This document shows, one piece after another, positions 1 to 8,837 of a stretch of 64,000 nt of DNA (position 1 is its first letter; every line of letters begins with the position of its first letter). The notes beneath the pieces were generated by a model. The model was not told where the DNA came from, searched no databases, and was given only the letters and a program-made list of their open reading frames with translations. The DNA comes from Nitrospirillum viridazoti. Lineage in GTDB: Bacteria; Pseudomonadota; Alphaproteobacteria; Azospirillales; Azospirillaceae. The translations under genes and the position numbers were made by a program. The stretch is taken from NCBI RefSeq assembly GCF_007827975.1, contig NZ_VITT01000013.1. One strand, 5' to 3'.

Positions 1-54
1 TCGCGGAAAAGCGGAATCGCTTTGGAGCGTGAATCTGCTCGATGAACAAGCACT

Positions 55-94
55 TAGAGCTGGGTGCGTTTCTGATTAAACGCACCCAGCTCTA
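55..94. terminator. Perfect 17-bp-arm hairpin overlapping a stop codon
   Basis: Arms at 55-71 and 78-94 are perfect reverse complements around a 6-nt loop. The right arm includes the stop codon (92-94) of the minus-strand DUF4349 gene, so it could end that transcript, and perhaps also a plus-strand gene entering from the left edge. No long T-run follows on either strand, so it may instead be an mRNA-stabilising 3' structure. Confidence 0.6.
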
Positions 95-964
95 GCGCCG
101 TAACAGGCGCCTCAGCGGATGACGCAAGACCCAGCCGGCCAGCAGAATCAACGGCAGCCAAGGCAGCAGCCCCGCGATGGTGGCAATCAGTGATGCGGCG
201 GCGCGGACCATGGTCCTGCCAAAGCCCTTGAGCGCGCTGCTGATGGGAGTGAGGTCGGTGTCCCCGGCTACCGCCGCTTCACCGTTATAATCGACGTCGA
301 TCCTCACCATCTCTGTCTGCCGGCGCAGGTAGTCACGCTGGGCTGTTAGGCTTTCGATTTCCCCCTGGGCGTTGGCCAACTCCCGCTCCGCCGCCACCAA
401 GTCGGAGACCGACATGTGGGTCGGCCCGTGCATCAGTGCGGTCAGGCGGTCACGCAGCGCGGTCTTGCTTTCCAGGCGCTTGTCAGTATCCAGCACCGTC
501 GTCGTCATGTCTTCGGTGGCTGTGCTGTGCGAGGTCACGCGGGCGGGCGGCGCCGTCAGGTCGGCTACCAGTGCCGCCACCTCTTGTGGTGAAATGCGAA
601 CGGAAGTCCGGGCTGTGATCCTGTTGGCATAACCGTGGTCCAGGCTGCTCTCCAAGACGAGGCAGCCCAGCTTGGCACAGGTTTCCAGATGCCGATTCTG
701 TACCGCCTCAACCGCGCTGGCGGGCAGGCTGAGACTGTAGGACTGTGTGATGGCGAGGTATTTGCCTTGCTCCGGCTCCCCTCGCTGTGCACCCGTCACG
801 ACGATTTCTTCAGTGCCGGCCTTGTCCGCCACGGGCGCTCGCGCGGCGATGACGGGTGGGGGCGGAGGGGGTACCGGCACACCGGTGGACTCCTGGTTGT
901 CACACCCCGCCAAGGCCAGCAGCGCCACCGCTGTGACCACCAGACTCCGTCTCGTCCGCCCCAT
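92..964 (-). CDS. DUF4349 domain-containing lipoprotein
   Basis: 290 aa. The N-terminus has a signal peptide ending in a lipobox (ALAGC, Cys20 as lipidation site), followed by a Pro-rich linker. The middle carries the DUF4349 pattern: a short beta region, then a helical coiled coil (about residues 155-215, DKRLESKTALRDRL to YLRRQTEMVRI), and a C-terminal transmembrane helix (about 255-280) ending in an Arg-rich tail. This is the usual architecture of the family, whose biochemical role is unknown; it is envelope-anchored at both ends. It is transcribed away from the phosphoesterase gene, leaving about 240 bp of divergent promoter space. Length is normal for the family. Confidence 0.85.
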   Translation of the reverse strand: MGRTRRSLVVTAVALLALAGCDNQESTGVPVPPPPPPVIAARAPVADKAGTEEIVVTGAQRGEPEQGKYLAITQSYSLSLPASAVEAVQNRHLETCAKLGCLVLESSLDHGYANRITARTSVRISPQEVAALVADLTAPPARVTSHSTATEDMTTTVLDTDKRLESKTALRDRLTALMHGPTHMSVSDLVAAERELANAQGEIESLTAQRDYLRRQTEMVRIDVDYNGEAAVAGDTDLTPISSALKGFGRTMVRAAASLIATIAGLLPWLPLILLAGWVLRHPLRRLLRR

Positions 965-1207
965 GTCCTCATCCCCCGGAAGGCCGTCATGCTGAAACGC
1001 GGTGTTAATACGAAACGGTATCCAGCCATTCGATTGAATACAACCAGGAATGCCAAGGGCTTCCGAGAAATAATCATCCGGGATTGGAGTAAAATCCTGT
1101 CCATTTGGTCATGTTTTTTCGGCGAGGCGGCAGGGGGCCATTGACAGGGCGGGGATGGCCCGCCATCAACGGGACGCGATACTGCGGTTGCGAAACCAAG
1201 GGGGCGG

Positions 1208-2698
1208 TTGGTGGTGAAGGCAAGGACCTGGCCGGTCATGGCCGTGGTGGTGGCGATGGGGCTGTCGCTGCTGGGGGCCACCGGCGCCCGCGCGACCCAG
1301 GCCGGGACGGCCAAGCCGGCGGCGGGGGAATCGGCACCCTTCCTGATCGTCAGCGACATGCACCTCAACCCGCTGGACGATGCCAGTCTCGCCGCCCGGC
1401 TGGACGCGGCGCCCGCCAAGGACTGGCCGGCCATCCTGGACGGCACGGCCGGCCGCCGCCTGTCGCCTTTCGGCCGGGACAGCAACTGGTTCGTGCTGCG
1501 CTCCGCCCTGGCCGCCATGCGCCAGGCCCAGCCGCACCCGGCCTATATCCTGCACACTGGCGACATGCTGGCCCATGATTTCCGCGACACGTTCGAGGCC
1601 GCGCTGCCGGCGCACAAGGGGGATGAGGCGGCCTACCGCGCCTTCACCCTGAAGACGGTCACCACCCTGTTGGAAACCTTGCGCGCCACCTTCCCCGGCG
1701 TGCCGGTGCTGACGGCGCTGGGCAATAACGACAGCTATTGCGGCGACTACGCGGTGCAGCCCAACGGCCTGTTCCTGGGCGACACCCTGCCGCTGCTGAC
1801 CCAAGGCTTCGGCCGCACCCTGAACGGCCGGGCCGACCAGGCCGGCATCGGGCGCGACTGGCGCCAGGCCGGCAACTACGTCATTCCGCATCCGACCCTG
1901 AAGGGCGTGCGCATCCTGTCCTTCGACACGGTGATGCTGACCCGCAAGTACAAGAACAGCTGCGGCCGGCCCGACGACACGCCCCAGGACACGACGCTGG
2001 CCTGGCTGCACCAGGCCCTGGCCGACGCCAGGGCGGCCGGCGACAGCGTCTGGCTGATCACCCACGTGGTGCCGGGCGTCGATGGCTTCGCCACCGCCAA
2101 CAACTGGTCCAAGGCGGCCAAGGCGGCGGCGACAGCCGGCCAACCGATACCCGCCTGCACCGCACCCGTGGAACTGTTCGCCCCCGGCATGGAGGCGCGG
2201 TTCGAGGCGGAGCTGGCGCAGTATCACGACATCATCAAGGTGCTGTTCGCCGGCCACATCCATATGGACGACCTGCGCCTGGTGGGACCGCCGGGTGCCG
2301 GCGTGCCCGTGCTGGTGACCCCGGCCGTCAGCCCGGTCTACCAGCAGAGCCCCTCGTTCAAGCTGGGGCAGGCGGCCCCCGACGGCTCGGTCGCGCACCT
2401 GACCACCTATTACCTGAGCAACCTCAGCGATCAGCCCAGCGTCAAGACGGCGCGCTGGGTGCCGGAGTATGACACCGCCCAGGCCTGGGGCGCCAAGTCG
2501 CTGACGCCCGATGCCCTGCGCGCCATCATCGCGCATATCCGCGACAGCGGCCCTGCCCGCGCGCTGTACCGCAGCATCTACAGCGTCGCCCGGCCCCAAG
2601 CCTCCGCCATGATCCCGGATAACCAGGCCCTGTATCTTTGCGCCCTGGATAACACCCTGGCGGACGCCTACACCCGCTGCGCCTGCCCGGCCCCCTAA
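1208..2698 (+). CDS. Exported calcineurin-like metallophosphoesterase (sphingomyelinase-like)
   Basis: Up to 496 aa from TTG 1208; GTG 1211/1214 or ATG 1238 are alternative starts, all leaving a signal peptide cleaved after the ATGARA region. Dinuclear-metal motifs occur in order: SDMH near residue 45, HTGDM near 118, LGNND near 173, a THVVPG His near 285 and a GHIH motif near 350. The spacing and the Asn-rich inserts resemble acid sphingomyelinase-like phosphodiesterases, so the substrate may be a phosphodiester or phospholipid head group, but it cannot be fixed from sequence. A HAD phosphatase follows 10 bp downstream, suggesting an operon of periplasmic phosphatases. Confidence 0.82.
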   Translation: MVVKARTWPVMAVVVAMGLSLLGATGARATQAGTAKPAAGESAPFLIVSDMHLNPLDDASLAARLDAAPAKDWPAILDGTAGRRLSPFGRDSNWFVLRSALAAMRQAQPHPAYILHTGDMLAHDFRDTFEAALPAHKGDEAAYRAFTLKTVTTLLETLRATFPGVPVLTALGNNDSYCGDYAVQPNGLFLGDTLPLLTQGFGRTLNGRADQAGIGRDWRQAGNYVIPHPTLKGVRILSFDTVMLTRKYKNSCGRPDDTPQDTTLAWLHQALADARAAGDSVWLITHVVPGVDGFATANNWSKAAKAAATAGQPIPACTAPVELFAPGMEARFEAELAQYHDIIKVLFAGHIHMDDLRLVGPPGAGVPVLVTPAVSPVYQQSPSFKLGQAAPDGSVAHLTTYYLSNLSDQPSVKTARWVPEYDTAQAWGAKSLTPDALRAIIAHIRDSGPARALYRSIYSVARPQASAMIPDNQALYLCALDNTLADAYTRCACPAP

Positions 2699-2708
2699 AG
2701 GAGCAACC

Positions 2709-3404
2709 ATGTCCGTCCGCGCCCTCATCCTCGCCCTCTCCCTGACGGCGCTGGCCGGCTGCGCCCACCAGGCGGCACCGGTGGCGGACCTGCCCAACCT
2801 GGGTGTGGTGAAGACCCAACTGGTGGCCTATCACGACAGTGGCGCCTATGACCGCGACCTGGCTCGCGTGGCCGGGGAGGCTGGGGCCTGGATCACGGCG
2901 CGCGCCGCCACCCTGCCGGCCGGGTCCCACCCCGCCCTGGTGCTGGACATCGACGAGACCTCGCTCAGCAACTGGCCGCAGTTGAAGATCAACGACTTCG
3001 GCTACATCAAGGCCGGCGGCTGCGACCTGGACCGAGGACCCTGCGCAGTCCCGGCGTGGGAGATAATGGGACGCGCCGCCGTGATCGCGCCGACGCTGGA
3101 GCTCTATCGCCAGGCGCGCGCGGCGGGCGTCGCGGTGTTCTTCATCACCGGCCGGCCGGAGGAGGAGCGCGAGGCCACCGCCCGCAACCTGGTGGCTGCC
3201 GGATACGAGGGTTGGGCCGGCCTGGTGCTGCGCGCGCCCGGCGCTCCTAGCTCGGCGGCGGATTACAAGGCGGCGGAGCGGGCGCGCATCGAGGTGCAGG
3301 GCTACACCATCATCGCCAACATGGGCGACCAGGACAGCGACCTGGCCGGCGGCCACGCCGAGCGCACCTTCAAGCTGGCCAATCCCTACTACTTCATCCC
3401 CTAA
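2709..3404 (+). CDS. HAD-family class B-like acid phosphatase lipoprotein
   Basis: 231 aa. The signal peptide ends in a lipobox (ALAGC). HAD motif I is present as LDIDET, with both nucleophile and acid/base Asp, and motif II as FFITGRP. The C-terminal NMGDQDSDL region supplies the acidic motif IV. This matches plant acid phosphatase/lipoprotein e(P4)-type enzymes that hydrolyse phosphomonoesters, often nucleotides, outside the cytoplasm. An AAGGAG ribosome-binding site lies just before the ATG. Together with the upstream phosphoesterase it could release phosphate from diesters in two steps; that is inference from adjacency. Confidence 0.85.
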   Translation: MSVRALILALSLTALAGCAHQAAPVADLPNLGVVKTQLVAYHDSGAYDRDLARVAGEAGAWITARAATLPAGSHPALVLDIDETSLSNWPQLKINDFGYIKAGGCDLDRGPCAVPAWEIMGRAAVIAPTLELYRQARAAGVAVFFITGRPEEEREATARNLVAAGYEGWAGLVLRAPGAPSSAADYKAAERARIEVQGYTIIANMGDQDSDLAGGHAERTFKLANPYYFIP

Positions 3405-3527
3405 ATCCTTAAGCCGACCCGTCAATCTTGCAATTAAGGCGGGTCGCCCGCATCCTCGGCCCCGACCCCGCGCAACGGCGGGGGCCAGCGCCGCGTGGCG
3501 GCGGAGCGAATGCCTTGGGGGGCGGGG

Positions 3528-4922
3528 ATGAGTGGGGAGATCGACGCGGCCGGTGGCCTGGCGGAAGCCAGCCTGGTCGCCAGGGCCATTGAGGGCGAAC
3601 GGCACCACACGGCCGTCAGCCATGAGGACGGGCACCACCGTTGCGCCAACTGTGGCGCGCATTTGGCTGGGACCTATTGCCATGCCTGCGGACAGCCGGG
3701 GCACGTCCACCGGTCCATGCTGCACATCGCGGAAGAGTTCTTCCACGGCATCCTGCATTTCGACAGCAAGGTCTGGCGCACCTTTCCCATGCTGGCGTTC
3801 CGGCCGGGCAAGCTGACGCGCAACTATGTCCACGGCCACCGCGTGCGCTATGTCTCGCCCCTGGCGCTGTTCCTGTTCTGCGTCTTCCTCATGTTCTTCT
3901 CCCTGTCCTTCATCGATACGCCCAACAAGGTGATCAACGGCAACGCGTTGAAGAACCTGGACCACAAATCCATGGCCGATGGCCGGGTGGAGCTGGAATC
4001 GGCGGTGAACGACGCGAAGGCGGAACTGCAGGATGCGGAAAACGATCTGGCCGACGCGCGGCAGGATGGCGGCAACGTCGACAAGGCCATCGCGCGCCGC
4101 GATAAGCGCCAGCAGGAACTGAAGGTGGCGGAGGCCGTGCTGAAGGCTTTTGACGCGGCCGCCGCCGCCAGCCTTAAGGCGGCGGAGAAGGTTGGCCAGG
4201 CGGCGTCCACCGCTTCAGCTCCGGCCCCGGCCAGCGCCCCGGCTCCCGCTGCGGTTCCGGCGGAGGGGGCGCCGCCGCCAGTGCCCACGGCCGCCCCCGA
4301 CGCGGCGGCATCTTCAACCGGACCCGAGGCTCAGCCCCATAAACCCACCAAGGAAGAGCATCATCAGCAGCAGATGGCCAAGCTGTTCGGCGCCACGGAC
4401 GAAGAGCCGGCCACGGGGGATGAGCCGTCCTGGGCGCGGGCGGCCAAGCGCCTGGCCGATTCCAAGGAGATGTTCGACATCGACCTCGGCATGCCGAAGC
4501 TGGAGGAACATATCCGCCACGCCCTGCGTAACCCGGAGCTGACGCTCTACAAGATGAAGGAATCGGCCTCCAAGCTGTCCTTCCTGCTGGTCCCGCTATC
4601 CGTGCCCTTCATCTGGCTGATGTTCCTGTTCAGGCGCGGCATCTATCTCTACGACCATGTGGTCTTCGCGCTGCACTCCTTGTCCTTCATGGCCGTGCTG
4701 ACGGCGGTGGCGGCCCTGGGCTCCCGCGCCGGGCTGGGGGCGGCCGCCATTGGCAGCCTCATGTGCTTCGCCCCGCCCGTGCACATGTATGCCCATCTGA
4801 AGGGCGCCTACCGCCTCGGCACCTTCGGCGCCCTGTGGCGCACCATGGTGCTGCTGTGGGTGGCCCTGCTGGCACTGACCTTCTACCTGGTCTTCATCGT
4901 CTCCATGGGGTTGGTGGAGTAA
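3528..4922 (+). CDS. DUF3667 membrane protein with zinc ribbon and long coiled-coil insert
   Basis: 464 aa from ATG 3528, which has a purine-rich GGGGCGGGG just upstream; in-frame GTG 3495 and ATG 3510 are weaker starts. Four cysteines (39, 42, 51, 54) form a CANC/CHAC zinc ribbon. The family signature follows (FRPGKLTRNYVHGHRVRYV), then a membrane segment. Residues about 145-290 form an unusual insert: a charged heptad-like coiled coil, then an Ala/Pro-rich linker. Three or four more transmembrane helices close the protein. DUF3667 has no established function. The gene converges on the next one with a 7-bp gap and shows no terminator. Confidence 0.85.
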   Translation: MSGEIDAAGGLAEASLVARAIEGERHHTAVSHEDGHHRCANCGAHLAGTYCHACGQPGHVHRSMLHIAEEFFHGILHFDSKVWRTFPMLAFRPGKLTRNYVHGHRVRYVSPLALFLFCVFLMFFSLSFIDTPNKVINGNALKNLDHKSMADGRVELESAVNDAKAELQDAENDLADARQDGGNVDKAIARRDKRQQELKVAEAVLKAFDAAAAASLKAAEKVGQAASTASAPAPASAPAPAAVPAEGAPPPVPTAAPDAAASSTGPEAQPHKPTKEEHHQQQMAKLFGATDEEPATGDEPSWARAAKRLADSKEMFDIDLGMPKLEEHIRHALRNPELTLYKMKESASKLSFLLVPLSVPFIWLMFLFRRGIYLYDHVVFALHSLSFMAVLTAVAALGSRAGLGAAAIGSLMCFAPPVHMYAHLKGAYRLGTFGALWRTMVLLWVALLALTFYLVFIVSMGLVE

Positions 4923-4929
4923 CCGGCGC

Positions 4930-5877
4930 CTAGTCCAGGCTTTCGGTCAGGCTGGCGGCGATGGCGCGGGTGGGTGTGGTGGCGTCGGGGTTGGCCAGGC
5001 TCAGTACCCGGCGGCCCTGATGGGTATAGGCCATGGCGGCGCCGATCTGCGGGTCGTTGCGGAACAGCGCCATGAAGGACCCGTCGGCGTAGGCCTGATA
5101 CAGCCCGTCCTGCAGCATGTCGGCCAGCCGGTCGTTATGCTTGGCCACGAAGAAGTAGAGGTAGAAGTCGCGGTAGAGCAGCGCGACGTCGCGGGCCACC
5201 GTCACCGGCACGCCGGCCTCACGCGCCCGCTCCACCTCCTGGTCGATGTCCAGGCTGCTGCGCGGCACAGCGTCGGCACCGCCAGTGGCGACCTCGTTGT
5301 ACAGGTTGCCCGCCGTCTCATGCACCGTCTGGCCGGCGGCACGCAGCAGACGGGCTTCGGGCCAGCCAGGCCCCTGCGCCAGCGACAGGGGTGTGCCGGC
5401 GTTGATCTTGGCCTGCGCCGCCTCATTCACCGCCAGCAGGCGATAACCCATCAGCCCCCGGTCCAGCGGCACCCGCACCGGCTGGAAGTGCGCCTCCAGC
5501 GCCGGGGCGGTGGGCAGCCAATAGACATCCACCGTGCCGTTGTCCGGCTGTTCCAGCAGGCGCAGCACCTGTGCGGTGGGCAGGGTGTGGTTGTCGACCT
5601 TCAGCACATAGGGTCGGCCGCTCTTGTCCAGGGCCAGCTTCAGCACCTTCAGCACATAGGCGGGCGCTGTCCCCTGATTCAGGGCGTGCACCACCAGCGG
5701 CGCCGGGGCTGGCGCGGAGGCGCCGGGCATGGCCAGGCCGCCCGCGTCGACGGGATCGTCGCTGGCGGCCAGGGCGGGCACAGCCCAGAAGGTGGGTATC
5801 AGGAAGGCGAGGATTAGGAAGGCGAAGGGCAGTCGTAAGACGGGCTGCCGCTGGCTGAACCGCGGGGCGGGCATCAT
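4930..5877 (-). CDS. Solo periplasmic solute-binding-like protein
   Basis: 315 aa with an N-terminal hydrophobic export signal (about residues 12-38). The body resembles family 3 solute-binding proteins: YVLKVLKLALDKSGRPY near the N-lobe, GYRLLAVN at the lobe crossover and a C-terminal helix ending in ADGSFMALF. No permease or ATPase lies nearby. It is clearly paralogous to the gene at 22389-23327 (shared LxLALDK, GYRL, INxAAQAK, GxxYxAYxDGSF elements), so it may be a stand-alone sensor or binding protein rather than a transporter subunit. The ligand is unknown. Confidence 0.7.
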   Translation of the reverse strand: MMPAPRFSQRQPVLRLPFAFLILAFLIPTFWAVPALAASDDPVDAGGLAMPGASAPAPAPLVVHALNQGTAPAYVLKVLKLALDKSGRPYVLKVDNHTLPTAQVLRLLEQPDNGTVDVYWLPTAPALEAHFQPVRVPLDRGLMGYRLLAVNEAAQAKINAGTPLSLAQGPGWPEARLLRAAGQTVHETAGNLYNEVATGGADAVPRSSLDIDQEVERAREAGVPVTVARDVALLYRDFYLYFFVAKHNDRLADMLQDGLYQAYADGSFMALFRNDPQIGAAMAYTHQGRRVLSLANPDATTPTRAIAASLTESLD

Positions 5878-6347
5878 GGCGCGAACACATCCCTTCGGCC
5901 CCTTCTGCCAAGGGGCCGTTGTCGCTTGGTGGTGGCGGGCCCTTCTGGGCCTTGGTATGGCCGACCTTATCGGCGGCCTTCTCCCAGGGCGGCCACTGAT
6001 CCCGAAGGATCAGGGTTGCCCAAGGGATCGAAGACTACGCCGTCGGGCCTAACCAGTCGTTAAGGCTTGAGCATTAGGTCGCCTGGCGGTGTCTGACGTA
6101 TTCGCGCGCGGCCATCTTGCGGGGGTGCGACATTTACGCACGGACCCCCTGGCTATCCCACAGCACAGCTAAAGAAAAATGATAAAACATCAATAATAAT
6201 CAAACAGTTAACATGATCCGCATGGCGAGTTCTGGCAAGTGTCTGTTAATCCCTCTTTAAAGGAGGGAAGGGGATCAAGGGGGCGTCATTTCATCGGACC
6301 GCCATTGGCCGTCCACAGCAAGCCGCATCCAGGAAAGGACCCTTATC
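5878..6347. other. 470-bp gene-free region between binding protein and chemoreceptor
   Basis: No convincing gene. It contains a perfect 9-bp-arm hairpin at 5896-5918, 18 bp upstream of the minus-strand binding-protein start; a TGATCC-cgaa-GGATCA tetraloop hairpin at 5997-6012; and an AT-rich tract around 6165-6215 that stands out from the GC-rich surroundings and probably holds the chemoreceptor promoter. Confidence 0.6.
6170..6196 (+). promoter_or_regulatory. Possible FliA (sigma-28)-like promoter for the chemoreceptor
   Basis: TAAAGAAA, an 11-bp spacer and ATCAATAA match the enteric sigma-28 consensus (TAAAGTTT-N11-GCCGATAA) at 10 of 16 positions with the exact spacing. It lies about 150 bp upstream of the chemoreceptor ATG. 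The AT-rich context raises the odds of a chance match, so this is only a candidate. Confidence 0.25.
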
Positions 6348-8048
6348 ATGACAGCCTGGCGCAACCTCTCCATCCGCCTGAAGGTCCTGACGGCGTTCCT
6401 GGTGGTCTTCCTGGCGACGCTGGGTCTGGGGCTGTTCGGCCTCAGCCGCACGGAAGCGGTAAGCGGCACCGCCGCCGACATGCGTGACAATTGGCTGCCG
6501 TCGACGACATTGCTGGGCCGCCTGGGCGTGGCCGTGGCCAACACCCGGGTGGTCGAGGCGCGGGTGGTCATCGCCGCTGCAGCCAACGATACCGCCTTGC
6601 TGCAAGCCGCCGAAGGGCTGTACGCGGCAGCGGAGGCCGCGACGGAACAAGCTCGCAAGAATTACCAGCCGCTGATTTCTATGGGCACCGACGACGAACG
6701 GCTTATGAAAGAGTTCGACGCCAACTGGGCGAAGTACAAGGCGACGGCAGCACAGGTGGATGACTTGGTCCGCAAGGGCGACGTGGCCAAGGCCCTGGCC
6801 CTGTACCTGGGCGATGGCTTGAAGGCCTACCAAGTCTCGCAGAAGAGTGTCATGGACGACAACGATTTCAACGGGACGGAAGGCAAGAAAGCCGCCGACG
6901 CGGGCCAGGCCCTGTCCGACAGCGCCGTGTGGATGACCTGGGTGGCCATCGCCGTCACCGCCCTGCTGTGCGGCGGCGCCACGGTGGTCATCGTGTCCGG
7001 CGTCGTCCGCCCCATCGCCCGCACCACCGGCGTGGTCCAGACCATGGCGGCCGGGAACCTCACCGTCACCGTCGCCGACACCGATCGTGGGGACGAGGTC
7101 GGCACGCTGGCCCGCGCGCTGGAGGTGTTCCGCGACGGCATGGTGAAGGCGCGCGAGCTGGCCCAGGCCCAGGAACTGGAGCGCCAGGCCAAGGAACGCC
7201 GCGCCGTGGCGCTGGAAGGCCTGGTCCGGGGCTTTGAGGCCAAGGTGGCCCAGCTGGTGAACGCCCTGGCGGGTGCGGCCACGGAGATGGAGGCCACGGC
7301 CGAGAGCATGGCCAGCACCGCGGAGCAGACCAACACCCAGTCCAGCGCCGCGGCCGCCGCCGCCCAGCAGGCCTCCGCCAACGTCCAGACCGTGGCCTCC
7401 GCCACGGATGAGATGGTGGCCACGGTGCAGGAGATCAGTAGCCAGGTGGAAAAGTCGCGCACCATCGCCAGCAAGGCCATTCAGGAGGCGAACGACACCA
7501 GCGGCACCGCCCGACGCCTGGCCGACAGCGCCCAGCGCATCGGCGAGATCGTGCAGCTGATCAGCGCCATCGCCGGGCAGACCAACCTGCTGGCGCTGAA
7601 CGCCACCATCGAGGCGGCGCGGGCGGGCGAGGCCGGCAAGGGCTTCGCCGTCGTGGCCAGCGAGGTGAAAAGCCTGGCCAACCAGACGACCAAGGCCACC
7701 GGCGACATCGAAAGCCAGATTGGCGAGATCCAGGGCCTGACCACCCAGGCGGTGGCCGCCATCGAGAGCGTCAGCCGCACCATCAACGAGATGTCGGACA
7801 TCGCCATGGCCATCGCCTCCGCCATTGAGGAACAGTCGGCCACCACCTCGGAAATCGCCCGCAGTGTGAACGAGGCTGCCAAGGGCACCGAGGACGTGTC
7901 GCGCAACATCACCGGTGTGCACCAGGCGGCCGTGGCCACCGGCGCCGCCGCCGTCCAGCTGCAGGATTCCGCCCGCGACGTGTCGCACCAGGCGGAGGAT
8001 CTGAACGCCGAGGTGTCGCGCTTCATCATCGGGGTCAAGGCCGCCTGA
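6348..8048 (+). CDS. Methyl-accepting chemotaxis protein
   Basis: 566 aa. Transmembrane helix 1 (about residues 12-32), a roughly 160-residue four-helix-type periplasmic sensor, transmembrane helix 2 (about 192-215), HAMP domain (about 216-270) and a cytoplasmic signalling domain. The hairpin tip is well conserved (EIVQLISAIAGQTNLLALNA, then TIEAARAGEAGKGFAVVA). The product should form trimers of dimers that control CheA through CheW. No C-terminal CheR-docking pentapeptide is visible. AGGAAAGG lies upstream of the ATG. It is a stand-alone gene between an AT-rich promoter region and a strong terminator. Confidence 0.95.
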   Translation: MTAWRNLSIRLKVLTAFLVVFLATLGLGLFGLSRTEAVSGTAADMRDNWLPSTTLLGRLGVAVANTRVVEARVVIAAAANDTALLQAAEGLYAAAEAATEQARKNYQPLISMGTDDERLMKEFDANWAKYKATAAQVDDLVRKGDVAKALALYLGDGLKAYQVSQKSVMDDNDFNGTEGKKAADAGQALSDSAVWMTWVAIAVTALLCGGATVVIVSGVVRPIARTTGVVQTMAAGNLTVTVADTDRGDEVGTLARALEVFRDGMVKARELAQAQELERQAKERRAVALEGLVRGFEAKVAQLVNALAGAATEMEATAESMASTAEQTNTQSSAAAAAAQQASANVQTVASATDEMVATVQEISSQVEKSRTIASKAIQEANDTSGTARRLADSAQRIGEIVQLISAIAGQTNLLALNATIEAARAGEAGKGFAVVASEVKSLANQTTKATGDIESQIGEIQGLTTQAVAAIESVSRTINEMSDIAMAIASAIEEQSATTSEIARSVNEAAKGTEDVSRNITGVHQAAVATGAAAVQLQDSARDVSHQAEDLNAEVSRFIIGVKAA

Positions 8049-8071
8049 GCCGGCTGTGACGCCTGTTTCAG

Positions 8072-8107
8072 CGGCCCGGGATCCCAGGATGCCGGGCCGT
8101 TCGTTTT
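8072..8107 (+). terminator. Rho-independent terminator of the chemoreceptor gene
   Basis: CGGCCCGG (8072-8079) pairs with CCGGGCCG (8092-8099) across a 12-nt loop and is followed by TTCGTTTT. It starts 24 bp after the chemoreceptor stop codon. Confidence 0.8.
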
Positions 8108-8205
8108 CGGGGCTTTAATGAACGGCGGCCCCTTCTGCTATGGAATTTTAATGGCCCGATGGCGGCTCAATGGGGCCTGGACGACCCCTGCCGGACGATG
8201 CCGCC

Positions 8206-8610
8206 ATGTTGGGCTTCACCACCCTGATCGACCTCATCACCCATACCCCCGGCCTCGACAAGGCGGACCAGCCGCCGCCCGCGGCCGACTGGTCCTTCGC
8301 CACGCCGGCCCACCTGCCGGCCGGCGGTTCCGTGTGCGTCAATTTGGCCGCCGGCCGGGTGTGGATCAGCGATCCCCGCCGTGCCGGCGACTTCCCTTTG
8401 GCTGAGGTGGCGGTGCAGCCCATACGGCCGGCCGACATCGCCCGCCCGGAGGCGCTGGCCCAGGTCGTCCTGTGGGCGGGGGAGCCGGTGCCCTGGCGCT
8501 ACCGCGTCCCCTGCGCCTCCTGGCGGCAGGCCCGCACCGTGGCGGCGGAATTGGCCCTGGTGCTGGAGCGCGCCGCCGGCGAAAAGGGCAGCCGCTGCCT
8601 CAGCTTTTGA
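8206..8610 (+). CDS. Hypothetical protein, 134 aa
   Basis: From ATG 8206 (MLGFTTLIDLITHTPGLD); an upstream in-frame start at 8170 would add 12 residues. No recognised domain. The protein is soluble-looking, has two Trp-Xaa-Ser/Ile strands in the first half and a helical C-terminus (RQARTVAAELALVLERAAGE). GC-rich third positions and a strong terminator 70 bp downstream support a real gene. No function is proposed. Confidence 0.55.
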   Translation: MLGFTTLIDLITHTPGLDKADQPPPAADWSFATPAHLPAGGSVCVNLAAGRVWISDPRRAGDFPLAEVAVQPIRPADIARPEALAQVVLWAGEPVPWRYRVPCASWRQARTVAAELALVLERAAGEKGSRCLSF

Positions 8611-8679
8611 CCTTCCGCCTGTCTTGCGGGCGGGGTACCGCTTCGGCCGGTGCGGCGTGAAGATGGGCCCCGCCCTGGG

Positions 8680-8718
8680 TAGGCCGCCGGCCCAGACCCC
8701 CCGGCGGCCTATTCCTTT
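8680..8718 (+). terminator. Rho-independent terminator, 11-bp stem
   Basis: TAGGCCGCCGG (8680-8690) pairs perfectly with CCGGCGGCCTA (8701-8711), followed by TTCCTTTT. It ends the transcript of the hypothetical gene at 8206-8610 and insulates the DUF3141 gene. Confidence 0.8.
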
Positions 8719-8837
8719 TGTGCGACGCAAAACCTTCTTCGCGCCTGCGAGAGCGCTTGGTTATACTGCGGCCTCGCGGGGTTATCCCTGCCGCCGGTGG
8801 CAAGCGGCGCGCGGGACCGACTGAAGAGGGAAAGCTG

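Noticed and set aside
1..79. Short plus-strand frame at the left edge ending with TAA at 77-79
   Set aside because: Only 25 codons are visible and no family can be recognised, so it could be the end of a gene or non-coding.
6291..7988. Long minus-strand open frame opposite the chemoreceptor
   Set aside because: His/Gly/Leu-rich antisense artefact; the plus strand has the full chemoreceptor signalling domain.
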